Assembly (NCBI RefSeq): GCF_963674635.1
Contig: NZ_OY771475.1
Span: 930,001 to 994,000 of the forward strand
Reading direction: 5' to 3'
Source of the DNA: Breoghania sp.
GTDB lineage: Bacteria > Pseudomonadota > Alphaproteobacteria > Rhizobiales > Stappiaceae
DNA: 64,000 nucleotides
Positions 1 to 8,582 of this stretch are shown one piece after another. The translations under genes and the position numbers were made by a program. The notes below the pieces were generated by a model that had not been told where the DNA came from, did no database searches, and saw only the letters and a program-made list of their open reading frames with translations. How positions within the stretch are numbered: the first letter of the stretch is position 1; every line of letters begins with the position of its first letter.

Positions 1-347
1 AGGCGAACCTGGCTGCGCTGGGCGGAGAAGCCGCCTTCGGTCAGCTGGTTGGCGATGTCGCGGGTGGAGACCGAGCCATAGAGGTGGCCGGTGGCGCCCG
101 CGGAGCGGATCACCATGAAGCTCTGGCCGTCGAGCTTGGCTGCGACCTGCTCGGCTTCGCTACGACGCTCAAGGTTGCGGGCTTCAAGCTGAGCACGCTC
201 CTGCTCGAAACGGGCCGCATTGGCCTTGGTGGCGCGAAGGGCCTTGCCCTGCGGCAGCAGGTAGTTACGGGCATAGCCATCGCGAACGCGAACGGTGTCG
301 CCCATCTGGCCGAGGCGCGCAACGCGCTCCAGAAGGATAACTTGCAT
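1..347 (-). CDS. rplI: 50S ribosomal protein bL9 (partial, C-terminus off window)
   Basis: Large-subunit ribosomal protein that binds 23S rRNA near the L1 stalk and helps keep the reading frame. The reverse strand from 347 begins MQVILLERVARLGQMGDTV and continues with VRVRDGYARNYLLPQGKA, the highly conserved bL9 N-terminal domain, followed by the start of the long connecting helix. About 115 codons are visible before the window edge, out of roughly 150-190 expected. An AGGAG sequence lies just upstream of the ATG. It is the last visible gene of the rpsF-rpsR-rplI operon; 128 bp separate it from rpsR. Confidence 0.95.
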   Translation of the reverse strand, partial: MQVILLERVARLGQMGDTVRVRDGYARNYLLPQGKALRATKANAARFEQERAQLEARNLERRSEAEQVAAKLDGQSFMVIRSAGATGHLYGSVSTRDIANQLTEGGFSAQRSQVR

Positions 348-475
348 TTTGGAAACTCCTGTTCCGTCTGTCCCGCCGGACCGGATGATCAGGCGGTTAG
401 GGGCAGGTCACGGGTTTTCCCGGCTCTGTCCCAAAGGGGCCCGGCGAACTGGCCGCCGGGCGCTAGGCGCATGTC

Positions 476-724
476 TTAGCTGATCACGTAGGGCAGCAGA
501 GACAGGAAGCGGGCGCGCTTGATGGCGCGGGCCAGCTCACGCTGCTTCTTGGCGGAAACCGCCGTGATGCGGCTCGGCACGATCTTGCCGCGCTCGGACA
601 CGTAGCGCTGAAGCAGCTTGATGTCCTTGTAGTCGATCTTCGGAGCATTGGCGCCGGAGAACGGGCAGGTCTTCCGACGACGGAAGAAGGGCCGACGGGT
701 CGGGAGCTGTGCGATATCGATCAT
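476..724 (-). CDS. rpsR: 30S ribosomal protein bS18
   Basis: Small-subunit protein that pairs with bS6 on the platform of the 30S particle. The 82-residue product is full length and contains the typical bS18 core: RRKTCPFSG near the N-terminus, KIDYKDIKLLQRYVSERGKI, and the basic KKQRELARAIKRARFLSLLP tail. It lies 5 bp downstream of rpsF on the same strand, so the two are surely co-transcribed and probably translationally coupled. Confidence 0.97.
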   Translation of the reverse strand: MIDIAQLPTRRPFFRRRKTCPFSGANAPKIDYKDIKLLQRYVSERGKIVPSRITAVSAKKQRELARAIKRARFLSLLPYVIS

Positions 725-729
725 CGGTC

Positions 730-1164
730 TTATTCCTCGTTCTCGCGTTCCTGACGGCGCGGGCCGCGATCGCGGTCACCGCCGCGGCCGCCACCGTCGC
801 GCTCGAAGCGGTCGCCACGGCCACGACGACGGTCGTCACGGTCGCGCTTCTGCATCATCGCGGACTGCTCTTCCTCGTGCTCGTCGACGCGCAGCGTCAG
901 GAAGCGGAGGACGTCTTCGTTCAGGCGCATCTGGCGCTCCATCTCCGCGACCGCCGGATGCGGGGCGTCGATGTTCATGAGCGTGTAGTGAGCCTTGCGG
1001 TTCTTGTTCACGCGGTAGGCGAGGGTGCGAAGACCCCAGTTCTCGATCTTGCCAATGGTGCCGCCACCTTCGGTGATGATCGCCTTGAACTGCTCGATGA
1101 GCTGCTCAACCTGCTGCGCAGAGACGTCCTGGCGTGCCAGGAACACGTGTTCATAAAGGGCCAT
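730..1164 (-). CDS. rpsF: 30S ribosomal protein bS6
   Basis: Small-subunit platform protein and partner of bS18. The start MALYEHVFLARQDVS at 1164 is preferred to an ATG-like start 24 nt upstream because GAGGAAAGG sits at the right distance before it and the family begins here. The globular domain (about residues 1-95) is followed by a long charged tail rich in Arg, Asp and Gly (RDRDDRRRGRGDRF and on), longer than in E. coli but common in alphaproteobacteria. It is the first gene of rpsF-rpsR-rplI, read divergently from fabD. Confidence 0.96.
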   Translation of the reverse strand: MALYEHVFLARQDVSAQQVEQLIEQFKAIITEGGGTIGKIENWGLRTLAYRVNKNRKAHYTLMNIDAPHPAVAEMERQMRLNEDVLRFLTLRVDEHEEEQSAMMQKRDRDDRRRGRGDRFERDGGGRGGDRDRGPRRQERENEE

Positions 1165-1368
1165 GAATGCCTTTCCTCGTTTCACCAAACCCGGCGCGAA
1201 GCCTCTTCAAAGCCTGGGAAAGGCCTTGCAGGACGTCTTTGAGAGCAGGAGACACGGGAAGCCGGAACCATCTCAGGTTCCTATTTGTGTCACTATTTCC
1301 GAATAGATGGCTCGGAAACGGGCACAACCTTCCGTTCAGCCCCCAGCCGGGGTTCGTTCGAAGCGGTG

Positions 1369-1396
1369 TCTATACGCTTTTGCTCCGGAAATTCAA
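1369..1396 (-). promoter_or_regulatory. candidate sigma-70 promoter for rpsF-rpsR-rplI
   Basis: On the minus strand a -35 TTGAAT (1391-1396) and a -10 TATAGA (1369-1374) are separated by 16 bp, about 200 bp upstream of rpsF. It lies in the 402-bp gene-free stretch 1165-1566 between the divergent rpsF and fabD. Seen by eye only. Confidence 0.45.
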
Positions 1397-1437
1397 TGCA
1401 AAAATCGCGAAAAACCGTCGCGAGCCCGGCTGCGGAC

Positions 1438-1466
1438 TTGACATGCGCCCCCTGTCACCGCTCATA
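1438..1466 (+). promoter_or_regulatory. candidate promoter for fabD
   Basis: TTGACA (1438-1443) is followed after 17 bp by CTCATA (1461-1466), a weak -10. It lies about 100 bp upstream of fabD. The rest of the 1165-1566 spacer shows no other convincing gene or RNA. Confidence 0.35.
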
Positions 1467-1566
1467 AGCCAGGCTTCCCGCTCAGCGAACGCGTTGCGCA
1501 AGGGGGCTGACGCTCCGCATGAGGCGGGCGCATGGATGACACGAAAGAACGGGATCTTCAGTCCTC

Positions 1567-2517
1567 ATGAGCATCGCATTTACCTTCCCCGGTCAGGGGT
1601 CGCAGTCGGTTGGCATGGGCAAGGCGCTCGCTGACGCCTTTCCGGAAGCACGGGCGGTTTTCGAAGAGGTGGATGACGCTCTGGGCGCTTCGCTCAGCAA
1701 GATCATGTGGGAAGGGGATGCCGAAGAGCTCACTCTGACCACGAACGCGCAGCCCGCCCTCATGTCGGTGAGCATCGCCGCAATGCGGGTTCTGGAAGCG
1801 CGCGGGCTGGACCTCAAGGCTTCCGTCGCCTATGTCGCGGGCCATTCGCTGGGTGAGTATTCCGCGCTTGCCGCTGCCGGGAGTATCGGGCTTGCCGATA
1901 CGGCGCGCCTTCTGCGTACGCGCGGGCAGGCGATGCAGGAAGCCGTGCCGGTGGGCGTGGGCGCGATGGCGGCCCTGCTGGGGCTCGATTTCGAAGCGGC
2001 TGTGGAAATCGCGGCGGAAGCCGCCGATGGGGATGAGGTCTGCGAGGCCGCGAATGACAACGCGCCGGGGCAGGTGGTCATCTCCGGGCACAAGGCTGCC
2101 GTGGAGCGCGCGGTGGAGCTGGCCAAGGCCAAGGGCGCGAAGCGGGCCTTGATGCTGCCGGTGAGCGCGCCGTTCCATTGTTCTCTGATGAAGCCTGCCG
2201 CCGACGTGATGGCGGCGGCCTTGGGGAATACCGAAATTCTGGCTCCGGCCGTGCCGCTGGTTGCCAATGTTCTGGCGGCTCCGATCTCGGATCCCGCGGA
2301 AATCGGCAACCGTCTGGTGGAACAGGTTACGGGTCGGGTGCGCTGGCGCGAATCCGTTGAGTGGATGGCGCAGAACGGCGTCACCACGATCGTCGAGATC
2401 GGTTCCGGCAAGGCCCTGACGGGCATGGCCAAGCGGATCGAGAAATCACTGGAGGCGATCGCGGTCGGCGGCGCCGAGGACATCGATGCGCTCCTTGAGC
2501 GTATCGGCAAGGAATAG
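1567..2517 (+). CDS. fabD: malonyl-CoA:ACP transacylase
   Basis: Moves the malonyl group from CoA to acyl carrier protein for type II fatty-acid synthesis in the cytosol. The 316-residue product has the N-terminal FTFPGQGSQ motif, the nucleophile elbow GHSLGEYSAL (Ser94), the conserved Arg in RTRGQAMQ, and the catalytic His of SAPFHCSLM (His204). Length is normal for the family. It is followed 18 bp later by fabG with an AGAGAGAGG ribosome-binding site, giving a fabD-fabG unit just ahead of acpP-fabF. Confidence 0.96.
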   Translation: MSIAFTFPGQGSQSVGMGKALADAFPEARAVFEEVDDALGASLSKIMWEGDAEELTLTTNAQPALMSVSIAAMRVLEARGLDLKASVAYVAGHSLGEYSALAAAGSIGLADTARLLRTRGQAMQEAVPVGVGAMAALLGLDFEAAVEIAAEAADGDEVCEAANDNAPGQVVISGHKAAVERAVELAKAKGAKRALMLPVSAPFHCSLMKPAADVMAAALGNTEILAPAVPLVANVLAAPISDPAEIGNRLVEQVTGRVRWRESVEWMAQNGVTTIVEIGSGKALTGMAKRIEKSLEAIAVGGAEDIDALLERIGKE

Positions 2518-2535
2518 AAAGAGAGAGAGGCTCTC

Positions 2536-3273
2536 ATGTTCGATCTTACCGGAAAGACCGCGCTGGTTACCGGAGCGACTGGCGGCATCGGCGAGGCGAT
2601 CGCGCGCACCCTGCATGCGCGGGGCGCGACCGTGACGCTGTCGGGGACCCGTCAGGAAAAGCTTGATGCGCTCGCTGCCGATCTGGGGGAGCGGGTTCAC
2701 GTGGCCGCCGCCAACCTGTCTTCGCGTGAAGCGGTGGACGGTCTGGTTCCTGCTGCCGAGGCCGCAATGGGCGGGCTCGACATTCTGGTCAACAACGCTG
2801 GCATCACCCGCGACAACATCTTCATGCGCATGAAGGATGAAGAGTGGGACCAGGTGCTTGAGGTGAACCTCACCTCGATCTTCCGCATCACCCGCGCGGC
2901 GATCAAGGGCATGATGAAGCGCCGCTATGGCCGCATCATCGGCATTACCTCCATCGTCGGCGTGACCGGCAATCCGGGGCAGGTGAACTATTCCGCCGCC
3001 AAGGCCGGCCTTATCGGCATGTCCAAGTCGCTTGCCCGGGAAGTTGCCAGCCGCAACATCACGGTCAACACGATCGCGCCGGGTTTCATCGCAACCGCAA
3101 TGACGGACGAGCTGAACGAGAAGCAGCGCGAGGCGATTCTGCAGACCATTCCGGCCGGTCGACTTGGCACCGGTGACGAGATCGCGAGTGCGGCGTTGTA
3201 TCTTGCCAGCTCCGAGGCCGGTTACGTCACTGGCCAGACGATCCACGTCAATGGCGGCATGGCAATGATCTGA
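2536..3273 (+). CDS. fabG: 3-oxoacyl-ACP reductase
   Basis: NADPH-dependent short-chain dehydrogenase that reduces 3-ketoacyl-ACP, the first reductive step of fatty-acid elongation. The 245-residue product shows the Rossmann motif TGATGGIG near residue 12, NNAG at 86-89, and the Ser139-Tyr152-Lys156 catalytic set (ITSIVG and NYSAAKAG). The C-terminus GQTIHVNGGMAMI is typical of true FabG. It sits between fabD and acpP, which makes the assignment firm despite the size of the SDR superfamily. Confidence 0.95.
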   Translation: MFDLTGKTALVTGATGGIGEAIARTLHARGATVTLSGTRQEKLDALAADLGERVHVAAANLSSREAVDGLVPAAEAAMGGLDILVNNAGITRDNIFMRMKDEEWDQVLEVNLTSIFRITRAAIKGMMKRRYGRIIGITSIVGVTGNPGQVNYSAAKAGLIGMSKSLAREVASRNITVNTIAPGFIATAMTDELNEKQREAILQTIPAGRLGTGDEIASAALYLASSEAGYVTGQTIHVNGGMAMI

Positions 3274-3576
3274 GCTGCGTTTTCCTTTGTTTTGAAAGTC
3301 TTCCAAAGTCTTCAAAAGGCCGCCTTGGCGCGGCTGGTAAAGGAAAAAAAAGTGTGTTACCTAGCCGCCGGCTGATTGATACGCCGCCGGCTGGGTTGGG
3401 CCGGGTAAAGGCAGGACCTAACGGCCCGATTATTGCGATCCGGACGGGACACTCGGGATGTTCGCATCGTCCCGTCGTTCGGATCTCGCAATCGGTGCTA
3501 AACAACATGCTGGTTGTGCCCCATCTCATGGGTGGCCAGTTATTCAGTGTCTTGAGGACCATCAGGGAAACCGAAA
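3274..3576 (+). promoter_or_regulatory. fabG-acpP spacer with a bulged hairpin in the acpP leader
   Basis: A 303-bp gene-free stretch. Just after fabG there is a short repeat (AAAGTCTTC twice, about 3295-3315) flanked by TTTGAA/TTCAAA, possibly a weak terminator. Around 3364 and 3382 the 11-mer GCCGCCGGCTG occurs twice as a direct repeat. The clearest element is a hairpin with left arm 3437-3450 (GATCCGGACGGGAC) and right arm 3469-3485, pairing over 14 bp with a 3-nt bulge and an 18-nt loop. It lies 90 bp before acpP and has no U-run, so a 5'-UTR structure or regulator site fits better than a terminator. Confidence 0.45.
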
Positions 3577-3813
3577 ATGAGTGATATTGCTGAGCGCGTT
3601 AAGAAGATCGTGATCGAACACCTCGGTGTCGATGCGGAGAAGGTTACGGACAACGCGAGCTTCATCGACGATCTGGGCGCGGACAGCCTCGACAACGTCG
3701 AGCTGGTCATGGCCTTCGAAGAAGAGTTCGGCGTTGAAATTCCGGACGACGCGGCTGAGACGATTCAGACCGTTGGCGACGCGGTCAGCTTCCTTGAGAA
3801 GAACTCCGCGTAA
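3577..3813 (+). CDS. acpP: acyl carrier protein
   Basis: Carries the growing acyl chain as a thioester on 4'-phosphopantetheine during fatty-acid and lipid A synthesis. The 78-residue acidic protein has the modification motif GADSLDNVELVM, with the pantetheinylated Ser at position 37, and the usual helix II sequence FEEEFGVEIPDDAAE. It has its own leader of about 300 bp and is followed by fabF, so it can probably be expressed independently of fabDG, as is usual for this abundant protein. Confidence 0.98.
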   Translation: MSDIAERVKKIVIEHLGVDAEKVTDNASFIDDLGADSLDNVELVMAFEEEFGVEIPDDAAETIQTVGDAVSFLEKNSA

Positions 3814-3885
3814 AAACGGAAATTGTGCGGGCGGGTGCCTGAGGGCCCCGCCTGGACAGATTTTCTTCGCTTTGGAAGGAAGATG

Positions 3886-5151
3886 ATGAGGCGTGTAGTC
3901 GTCACAGGTCTGGGTATGGTGACGCCGCTTGGTTGCGGCGTTGATGTCACCTGGTCCCGGATTCTGGAAGGGCGTAGTGGGGCCGGCCGGCCCGATTCGT
4001 TCGAAACCTCCGATCTCGCCTGCCAGATCGCCTGCGAAGTTCCGCGTGGCGACGGGTCTGACGGGACGTTCAATCCTGACGATTGGATGGATCCGAAAGA
4101 GCAGCGCAGGGTGGATGATTTCATCGTCTATGCCGTGGCTGCAGCCGATCAGGCTCTGGCCGACGCGGGCTGGAAGCCGGAGACCTATGAAGATCAGATC
4201 CGCAGCGGCGTTCTGATCGGGTCCGGCATCGGCGGCCTTCTCGGCATCGAGCAGGCATCGATCCAGCTCAAGGAGAAGGGGCCGCGCAGGATCAGCCCGT
4301 TCTTCATTCCCGGCCGTCTGATCAACCTGTGCTCCGGTCACGTCTCGATCAAGCACGGGCTCAAAGGCCCCAATTCTGCAGTCGTAACGGCTTGCTCGAC
4401 CGGCGCACATGCGGTCGGTGATGCCGCGCGGCTCGTGGCTCTCGGCGATGCCGACGTCATGGTCGCGGGTGGTTCGGAATCTCCGATCGGTCGTCTGGCG
4501 CTTGCCGGCTTTGCCGCTTGCCGTGCGCTTTCCACCGGCTTCAACGATGATCCCCAACGCGGCTCGCGTCCCTATGACAAGGATCGCGACGGATTCGTCA
4601 TGGGCGAAGGTGCCGGTGTTGTCGTGCTGGAAGAGTACGAGCACGCCAAGGCCCGCGGAGCCAAGATCTATGCCGAGGTTATCGGCTACGGCATGTCTGG
4701 CGACGCCTATCACATCACCGCGCCGTCCGAGGACGGCGATGGCGCTTACCGCTGCATGCAGGCCGCGCTGAACCGGGCCGGCATTTCTGCGGCGGACGTC
4801 GATTACGTCAACGCCCATGGCACCTCGACGCCGCTGGGTGACGAGATCGAGCTGAACGCCGTGTCGCGCCTGATCGGCGACGATGCTGCCAAGCTCACGA
4901 TGTCCTCGACGAAGTCGTCGATTGGCCATCTGCTGGGTGCGGCCGGTGCGGTCGAGACAATCTTCTCGGTGCTCGCGATCCGCGACAATGTGGCGCCGCC
5001 CACGATCAATCTCGACAATCCGTCCGTCGAGACCGCGATCGATCTGGTGCCGCACAAGCCCAAGCACATGCCGATCAATGTCGCGCTGTCGAATTCCTTC
5101 GGCTTCGGCGGCACGAACGCTTCGCTGGTTTTCCGACGCGTCTCCGAATAG
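3886..5151 (+). CDS. fabF: 3-oxoacyl-ACP synthase II
   Basis: Condenses malonyl-ACP with acyl-ACP to elongate the chain. Start MRRVVVTGLGMVTPLG is chosen: GGAAGG at 3874-3879 is well spaced for the ATG at 3886 (another ATG lies directly before it at 3883), and in-frame codons further upstream are not conserved-looking. Of 421 residues, the Cys-His-His triad is visible as VVTACSTGAHA (Cys170), NAHGTSTPLGD (His310) and SIGHLLGAAG (His347). The C-terminal SNSFGFGGTNASLVF motif is complete. It lies 72 bp after acpP. Confidence 0.96.
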   Translation: MRRVVVTGLGMVTPLGCGVDVTWSRILEGRSGAGRPDSFETSDLACQIACEVPRGDGSDGTFNPDDWMDPKEQRRVDDFIVYAVAAADQALADAGWKPETYEDQIRSGVLIGSGIGGLLGIEQASIQLKEKGPRRISPFFIPGRLINLCSGHVSIKHGLKGPNSAVVTACSTGAHAVGDAARLVALGDADVMVAGGSESPIGRLALAGFAACRALSTGFNDDPQRGSRPYDKDRDGFVMGEGAGVVVLEEYEHAKARGAKIYAEVIGYGMSGDAYHITAPSEDGDGAYRCMQAALNRAGISAADVDYVNAHGTSTPLGDEIELNAVSRLIGDDAAKLTMSSTKSSIGHLLGAAGAVETIFSVLAIRDNVAPPTINLDNPSVETAIDLVPHKPKHMPINVALSNSFGFGGTNASLVFRRVSE

Positions 5152-5171
5152 GGACGCAGTCCTGGATTGAT

Positions 5172-5213
5172 AAACTGCCCGCTACCGGCAATCCGGTTGC
5201 GGGCAGTTTTGTG
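5172..5213 (+). terminator. Rho-independent terminator after fabF
   Basis: Arms 5172-5188 and 5193-5210 form a stem of about 16 bp (AAACTGCCCGC then ACCGG, with one T-T mismatch), a CAAT loop and a T-rich 3' end. It closes the acpP-fabF unit. The rest of the spacer to mltG (5214-5469) shows no other supported feature. Confidence 0.85.
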
Positions 5214-5469
5214 TTACAGGGGCCTTTCGCGCGACGTCGCGGTCTTGTCGGTGGACAAGCGCCCATCGCGTCCGCGCACCCGGAATTTGACACATTCGAA
5301 CGGCAAATCAGCGTTTGGAAACCGGCTCTGACCTCACTCGAATCCCCGCCGCGGCGACGTCAAGGCGGAGGGATGAGGACAAGCCGGGAAAGAGATCGTC
5401 GCACGTCCTGATATGTGTTTTCACGGGCGAGCGGCTTGCTCTAAAGTGTTGTCGTCAAACAGGTAGACC

Positions 5470-6816
5470 GTGCAGATGCAAGATTCGCCAGATCCCTCTG
5501 ACGAGCACAAGAACGATTCCACTGCTGCGGGCGCATCGCGAAGCGATGATGCGCAGTATGGCGAAGATGTGAGCGATACGCCGATGCGATTGGCGCCGAA
5601 AAGCCCGCGTGAGGCCATCCAGCCTGAACGCGTTCCCGAGCCACCCCCGCGTTCGCGTCATGCGCGCAATCCGGTGGTCGTCTTTCTGAATTTCATGCTG
5701 ACCTTTGCCGTTCTCAGCGTCATCGCGCTCGGTGGGATGCTCTATTGGGGCAAAGTCACCTTCGACAGCACCGGCCCGTTGACCAAGGAAACCGCGGTCG
5801 TCGTTTCGCCTGGCTCCGGACTGGAAGCCATTTCAAACCTGCTTGCGCGCAATGACGTGATCGAGCAGCCTTGGGTGTTCATGGGTGGTGTTCAACTTTA
5901 CAAGAACGCCAGCAAGCTGAAAGCGGGTGAGTATCTGTTCCCCGCCGGGATTTCCATGAACGGCGTCATGAACATGCTGGTGGAAGGTAAGGCGATCCAG
6001 CACGCGATCACCATTCCGGAAGGGTGGACCAGCGCCCAGATTGTGGAGCGGGTCAAGAACGATCCGGTGCTGCTCGGTGACCTGAATGAGGTTCCTGCCG
6101 AAGGCGCGTTGCTCCCGGAAACCTATGCGTTCACACGCGGGACCACGCGCAAGGAGATGATCGAGCGCATGCGGGTCGCCCAGGATAAGGCGCTTGCCGA
6201 GATCTGGCAGCGGCGCAGCGAAGGCTTGCCCGTCAAGACGCCCGAAGAGCTGGTGACGCTCGCTTCCATCGTGGAAAAGGAGACCGGCAAGGCGGATGAA
6301 CGTCCCCGTGTGGCCGGGGTTTTCGTGAACCGGCTGAACAAGAATTGGCGGCTGGAATCCGATCCGACCATTCTCTACGGCCTCTATGGCGGCGATGCCT
6401 GGACGCGCGCGCGCACCATTCGCAAGAGCGAAAAGGATGCGCCGAACCGCTACAATACCTACCAGATCCGCGGTCTCCCGCCGGGGCCGATTGCCAATCC
6501 GGGACGTAAGGCGATGGAGGCTGTGGCCAACCCTTCGCGCACGAAGGACATGTTCTTCGTTGCCGACGGCACCGGCGGTCATCTGTTCGCCGAGACCATT
6601 CAGCAGCACAATCGCAACGTCTCTCGCTGGCGCGAAGTGGAGCGCAATCGCCAGGAAGAAGCCAAATCCGCCGAAGAGGCGGAAGCAGCGGAAGCTGCGA
6701 AAGCCGCCAAGGACGCCACTGAGGCCGAAGTCGACGATCTGGCCGGCAGCGCACCGCCGAAGACCGCGAACGGGATGATCTCGCCCGCCGCAAAGCCCGA
6801 GGGCGGGGCGGAATAG
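5470..6816 (+). CDS. mltG: endolytic murein transglycosylase MltG (YceG family)
   Basis: Membrane-anchored lytic transglycosylase that cuts nascent glycan strands and is thought to set their length. The 448-residue product has a charged, Pro-rich cytoplasmic tail (1-66), one transmembrane segment (about 67-92, VVVFLNFMLTFAVLSVIALG), a LysM-like region, and the YceG domain with the catalytic Glu of LASIVEKETG (near residue 269). A low-complexity Ala/Glu-rich tail of about 60 residues follows the domain. ATGs at 5470 and 5476 are both possible starts; no strong ribosome-binding site decides. The fabF-mltG-yicC-gmk order is common in alphaproteobacteria. Confidence 0.92.
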   Translation: MQMQDSPDPSDEHKNDSTAAGASRSDDAQYGEDVSDTPMRLAPKSPREAIQPERVPEPPPRSRHARNPVVVFLNFMLTFAVLSVIALGGMLYWGKVTFDSTGPLTKETAVVVSPGSGLEAISNLLARNDVIEQPWVFMGGVQLYKNASKLKAGEYLFPAGISMNGVMNMLVEGKAIQHAITIPEGWTSAQIVERVKNDPVLLGDLNEVPAEGALLPETYAFTRGTTRKEMIERMRVAQDKALAEIWQRRSEGLPVKTPEELVTLASIVEKETGKADERPRVAGVFVNRLNKNWRLESDPTILYGLYGGDAWTRARTIRKSEKDAPNRYNTYQIRGLPPGPIANPGRKAMEAVANPSRTKDMFFVADGTGGHLFAETIQQHNRNVSRWREVERNRQEEAKSAEEAEAAEAAKAAKDATEAEVDDLAGSAPPKTANGMISPAAKPEGGAE

Positions 6817-7017
6817 ACGAGACGATTGCCTGCGGTTGCGGCCCCGATTGCCGCAACCGATTTCCCATGGTGTGCGGCGATTGCGGGATCGGCAAGGCCG
6901 GTCCGTGTCCGCGCGTAGGCAAAAGCGGTTGCCGGGTTGGCTGGAATCGGCGACACCCAACGGGCGTCGACCGAGCCGGTCGGTACCGCCATTGCCCAAT
7001 ATGAAAGACAGCTTCCG

Positions 7018-7902
7018 ATGACCCTTGCCAGCATGACCGGTTTCGCCCGTTCACAGGGCGCCCATGGCTCAATTCGCTGGACCTGGGAGCTTCGTTCGGT
7101 CAACGGCAAGGGGCTGGACACGCGTCTGCGCCTCGGCAACGGCTTTGACGCTCTTGAGCCCGCCATTCGCAAGGCCGTCGGCGCGACGCTGTCGCGCGGC
7201 AATGTCAGCATCACGCTTTCCGTTCACCGCGAAGCGGGCGACGCGGTTCCGCGGGTGAATGACGAAACGCTGGAGGCGGTCATCAAGGCGCTTGAGATCG
7301 TGCGTGAGCGCGCTGGGGTCGGCCCGGCGACAGCCGAGGGCATTTTGGGGTTTCGCGGTGTTTTCGAGATCCAGGAAAGCGAGTTGAGCGAGGAGGAGGT
7401 TGCCGACCAGCACAAGGCGCTTCTCGCCTCCTTCGACGAGGCGCTTGCGGGTCTCGTTGCCATGCGGCGCAGCGAGGGAGCTGCCGTGGCAGCCGTGATC
7501 TGCGGTCACATCGATCGCATCGACAATCTGACGGATCAGGCGGAGAACTGCCCGGCGCGGACGGTCGAAGCCATCCGCGCGCGACTCGCCGATCAGGTCA
7601 GAGCGCTGGTGGCGCATGAAAATTTCGACGAGGGACGGCTCTATCAGGAAGCGGCGATGCTGGCGACCAAGGCCGATATCCGCGAAGAACTCGACAGGCT
7701 TAAGGCCCATGTCGCGGCTGCGCGCGCGTTGCTGGCGGGCGGCGGGCCGATTGGGCGCCGGTTCGATTTCCTCGCCCAGGAATTCAACCGCGAAGCCAAT
7801 ACGCTTTGTTCCAAATCCAATGACACGTCGCTGACGGCGATCGGGCTCGATCTCAAGACGACCATCGATCAGCTGCGCGAGCAGATCCAGAACCTGGAAT
7901 AG
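7018..7902 (+). CDS. YicC/YloC-family endoribonuclease
   Basis: Stress-linked protein of the YicC family, shown in other bacteria to be an endoribonuclease acting on RNA, including small RNAs. The start MTLASMTGFARSQG at 7018 is the conserved family N-terminus; in-frame sequence before it is not. The 294-residue product has the conserved SVNGKGLDTRLR region and the DUF1583-type C-terminus with GRRFDFLAQEFNREANTLCS followed by KSNDTSLT. It is 5 bp upstream of gmk. The 200-bp gap before it shows nothing else. Confidence 0.9.
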   Translation: MTLASMTGFARSQGAHGSIRWTWELRSVNGKGLDTRLRLGNGFDALEPAIRKAVGATLSRGNVSITLSVHREAGDAVPRVNDETLEAVIKALEIVRERAGVGPATAEGILGFRGVFEIQESELSEEEVADQHKALLASFDEALAGLVAMRRSEGAAVAAVICGHIDRIDNLTDQAENCPARTVEAIRARLADQVRALVAHENFDEGRLYQEAAMLATKADIREELDRLKAHVAAARALLAGGGPIGRRFDFLAQEFNREANTLCSKSNDTSLTAIGLDLKTTIDQLREQIQNLE

Positions 7903-7907
7903 ATCCC

Positions 7908-8567
7908 ATGACGTCCAGCCCGAATGTTTCTTCTCCGGCTCTTGCAACGCGCAGGGGGCTCATGTTCGTCCTGTCTTCGCCGTCGGGCGCGGGCAAATCG
8001 ACCATCGCACGCAGCCTGTTGGAATCGGACCGCGAGCTGGAACTGTCGGTCTCCGTCACGACGCGTGAACGTCGGCCGAGCGAGATCGACGGTGTGCATT
8101 ACCACTTCATCTCCACCCGCCAGTTCAAGGGCATGCTTGAAGAAAGCGAGCTTCTGGAATCGGCTGAAGTGCACAGCAACTTTTATGGCACCCCGCGCGG
8201 GCCCGTCCTCCAGGCGCTGGAATCGGGGCGCGATGTGCTCTTCGATATCGACTGGCAGGGAACGCAGCAGCTGGTCGAGGCGGCGAAGGATGATGTGGTT
8301 TCCATCTTCATCCTGCCGCCGTCCATGAAGGAACTTCGTTCGCGGCTGGAGCGTCGGGCGGAGGATTCAGCGCAAGTCATCGAGCGCCGCCTCAACAATG
8401 CGCGCTCCGAGATCGAGCACTGGAACGAATATGATTACGTGCTCGTCAACGAAGACCTGGATGCGACCTTTCAAGAAGTGGCCACGATCCTGCGCGCAGA
8501 ACGTCGGCGCCGCGTGCGCAATCCGGGGATCGAGGCTTTCGTGGCCGGACTTCAGAAAGAAAAATAG
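7908..8567 (+). CDS. gmk: guanylate kinase
   Basis: Phosphorylates GMP to GDP with ATP, feeding GTP, dGTP and (p)ppGpp pools. The 219-residue product has the P-loop SSPSGAGKST, the GMP-binding region SVTTRERRPSEIDGVHYHF, YGTPRGPV, and DIDWQGTQQL, all diagnostic. Coupled to the yicC-like gene upstream (5-bp gap). It converges with rsmA, whose stop codon is only 15 bp away, so no room exists for a separate terminator. Confidence 0.97.
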   Translation: MTSSPNVSSPALATRRGLMFVLSSPSGAGKSTIARSLLESDRELELSVSVTTRERRPSEIDGVHYHFISTRQFKGMLEESELLESAEVHSNFYGTPRGPVLQALESGRDVLFDIDWQGTQQLVEAAKDDVVSIFILPPSMKELRSRLERRAEDSAQVIERRLNNARSEIEHWNEYDYVLVNEDLDATFQEVATILRAERRRRVRNPGIEAFVAGLQKEK

Positions 8568-8582
8568 GCCCGTGTCTCGTGC

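Noticed and set aside
3562..5067. A 501-residue minus-strand frame over acpP and fabF
   Set aside because: It is a shadow of fabF, which has all catalytic residues on plus.
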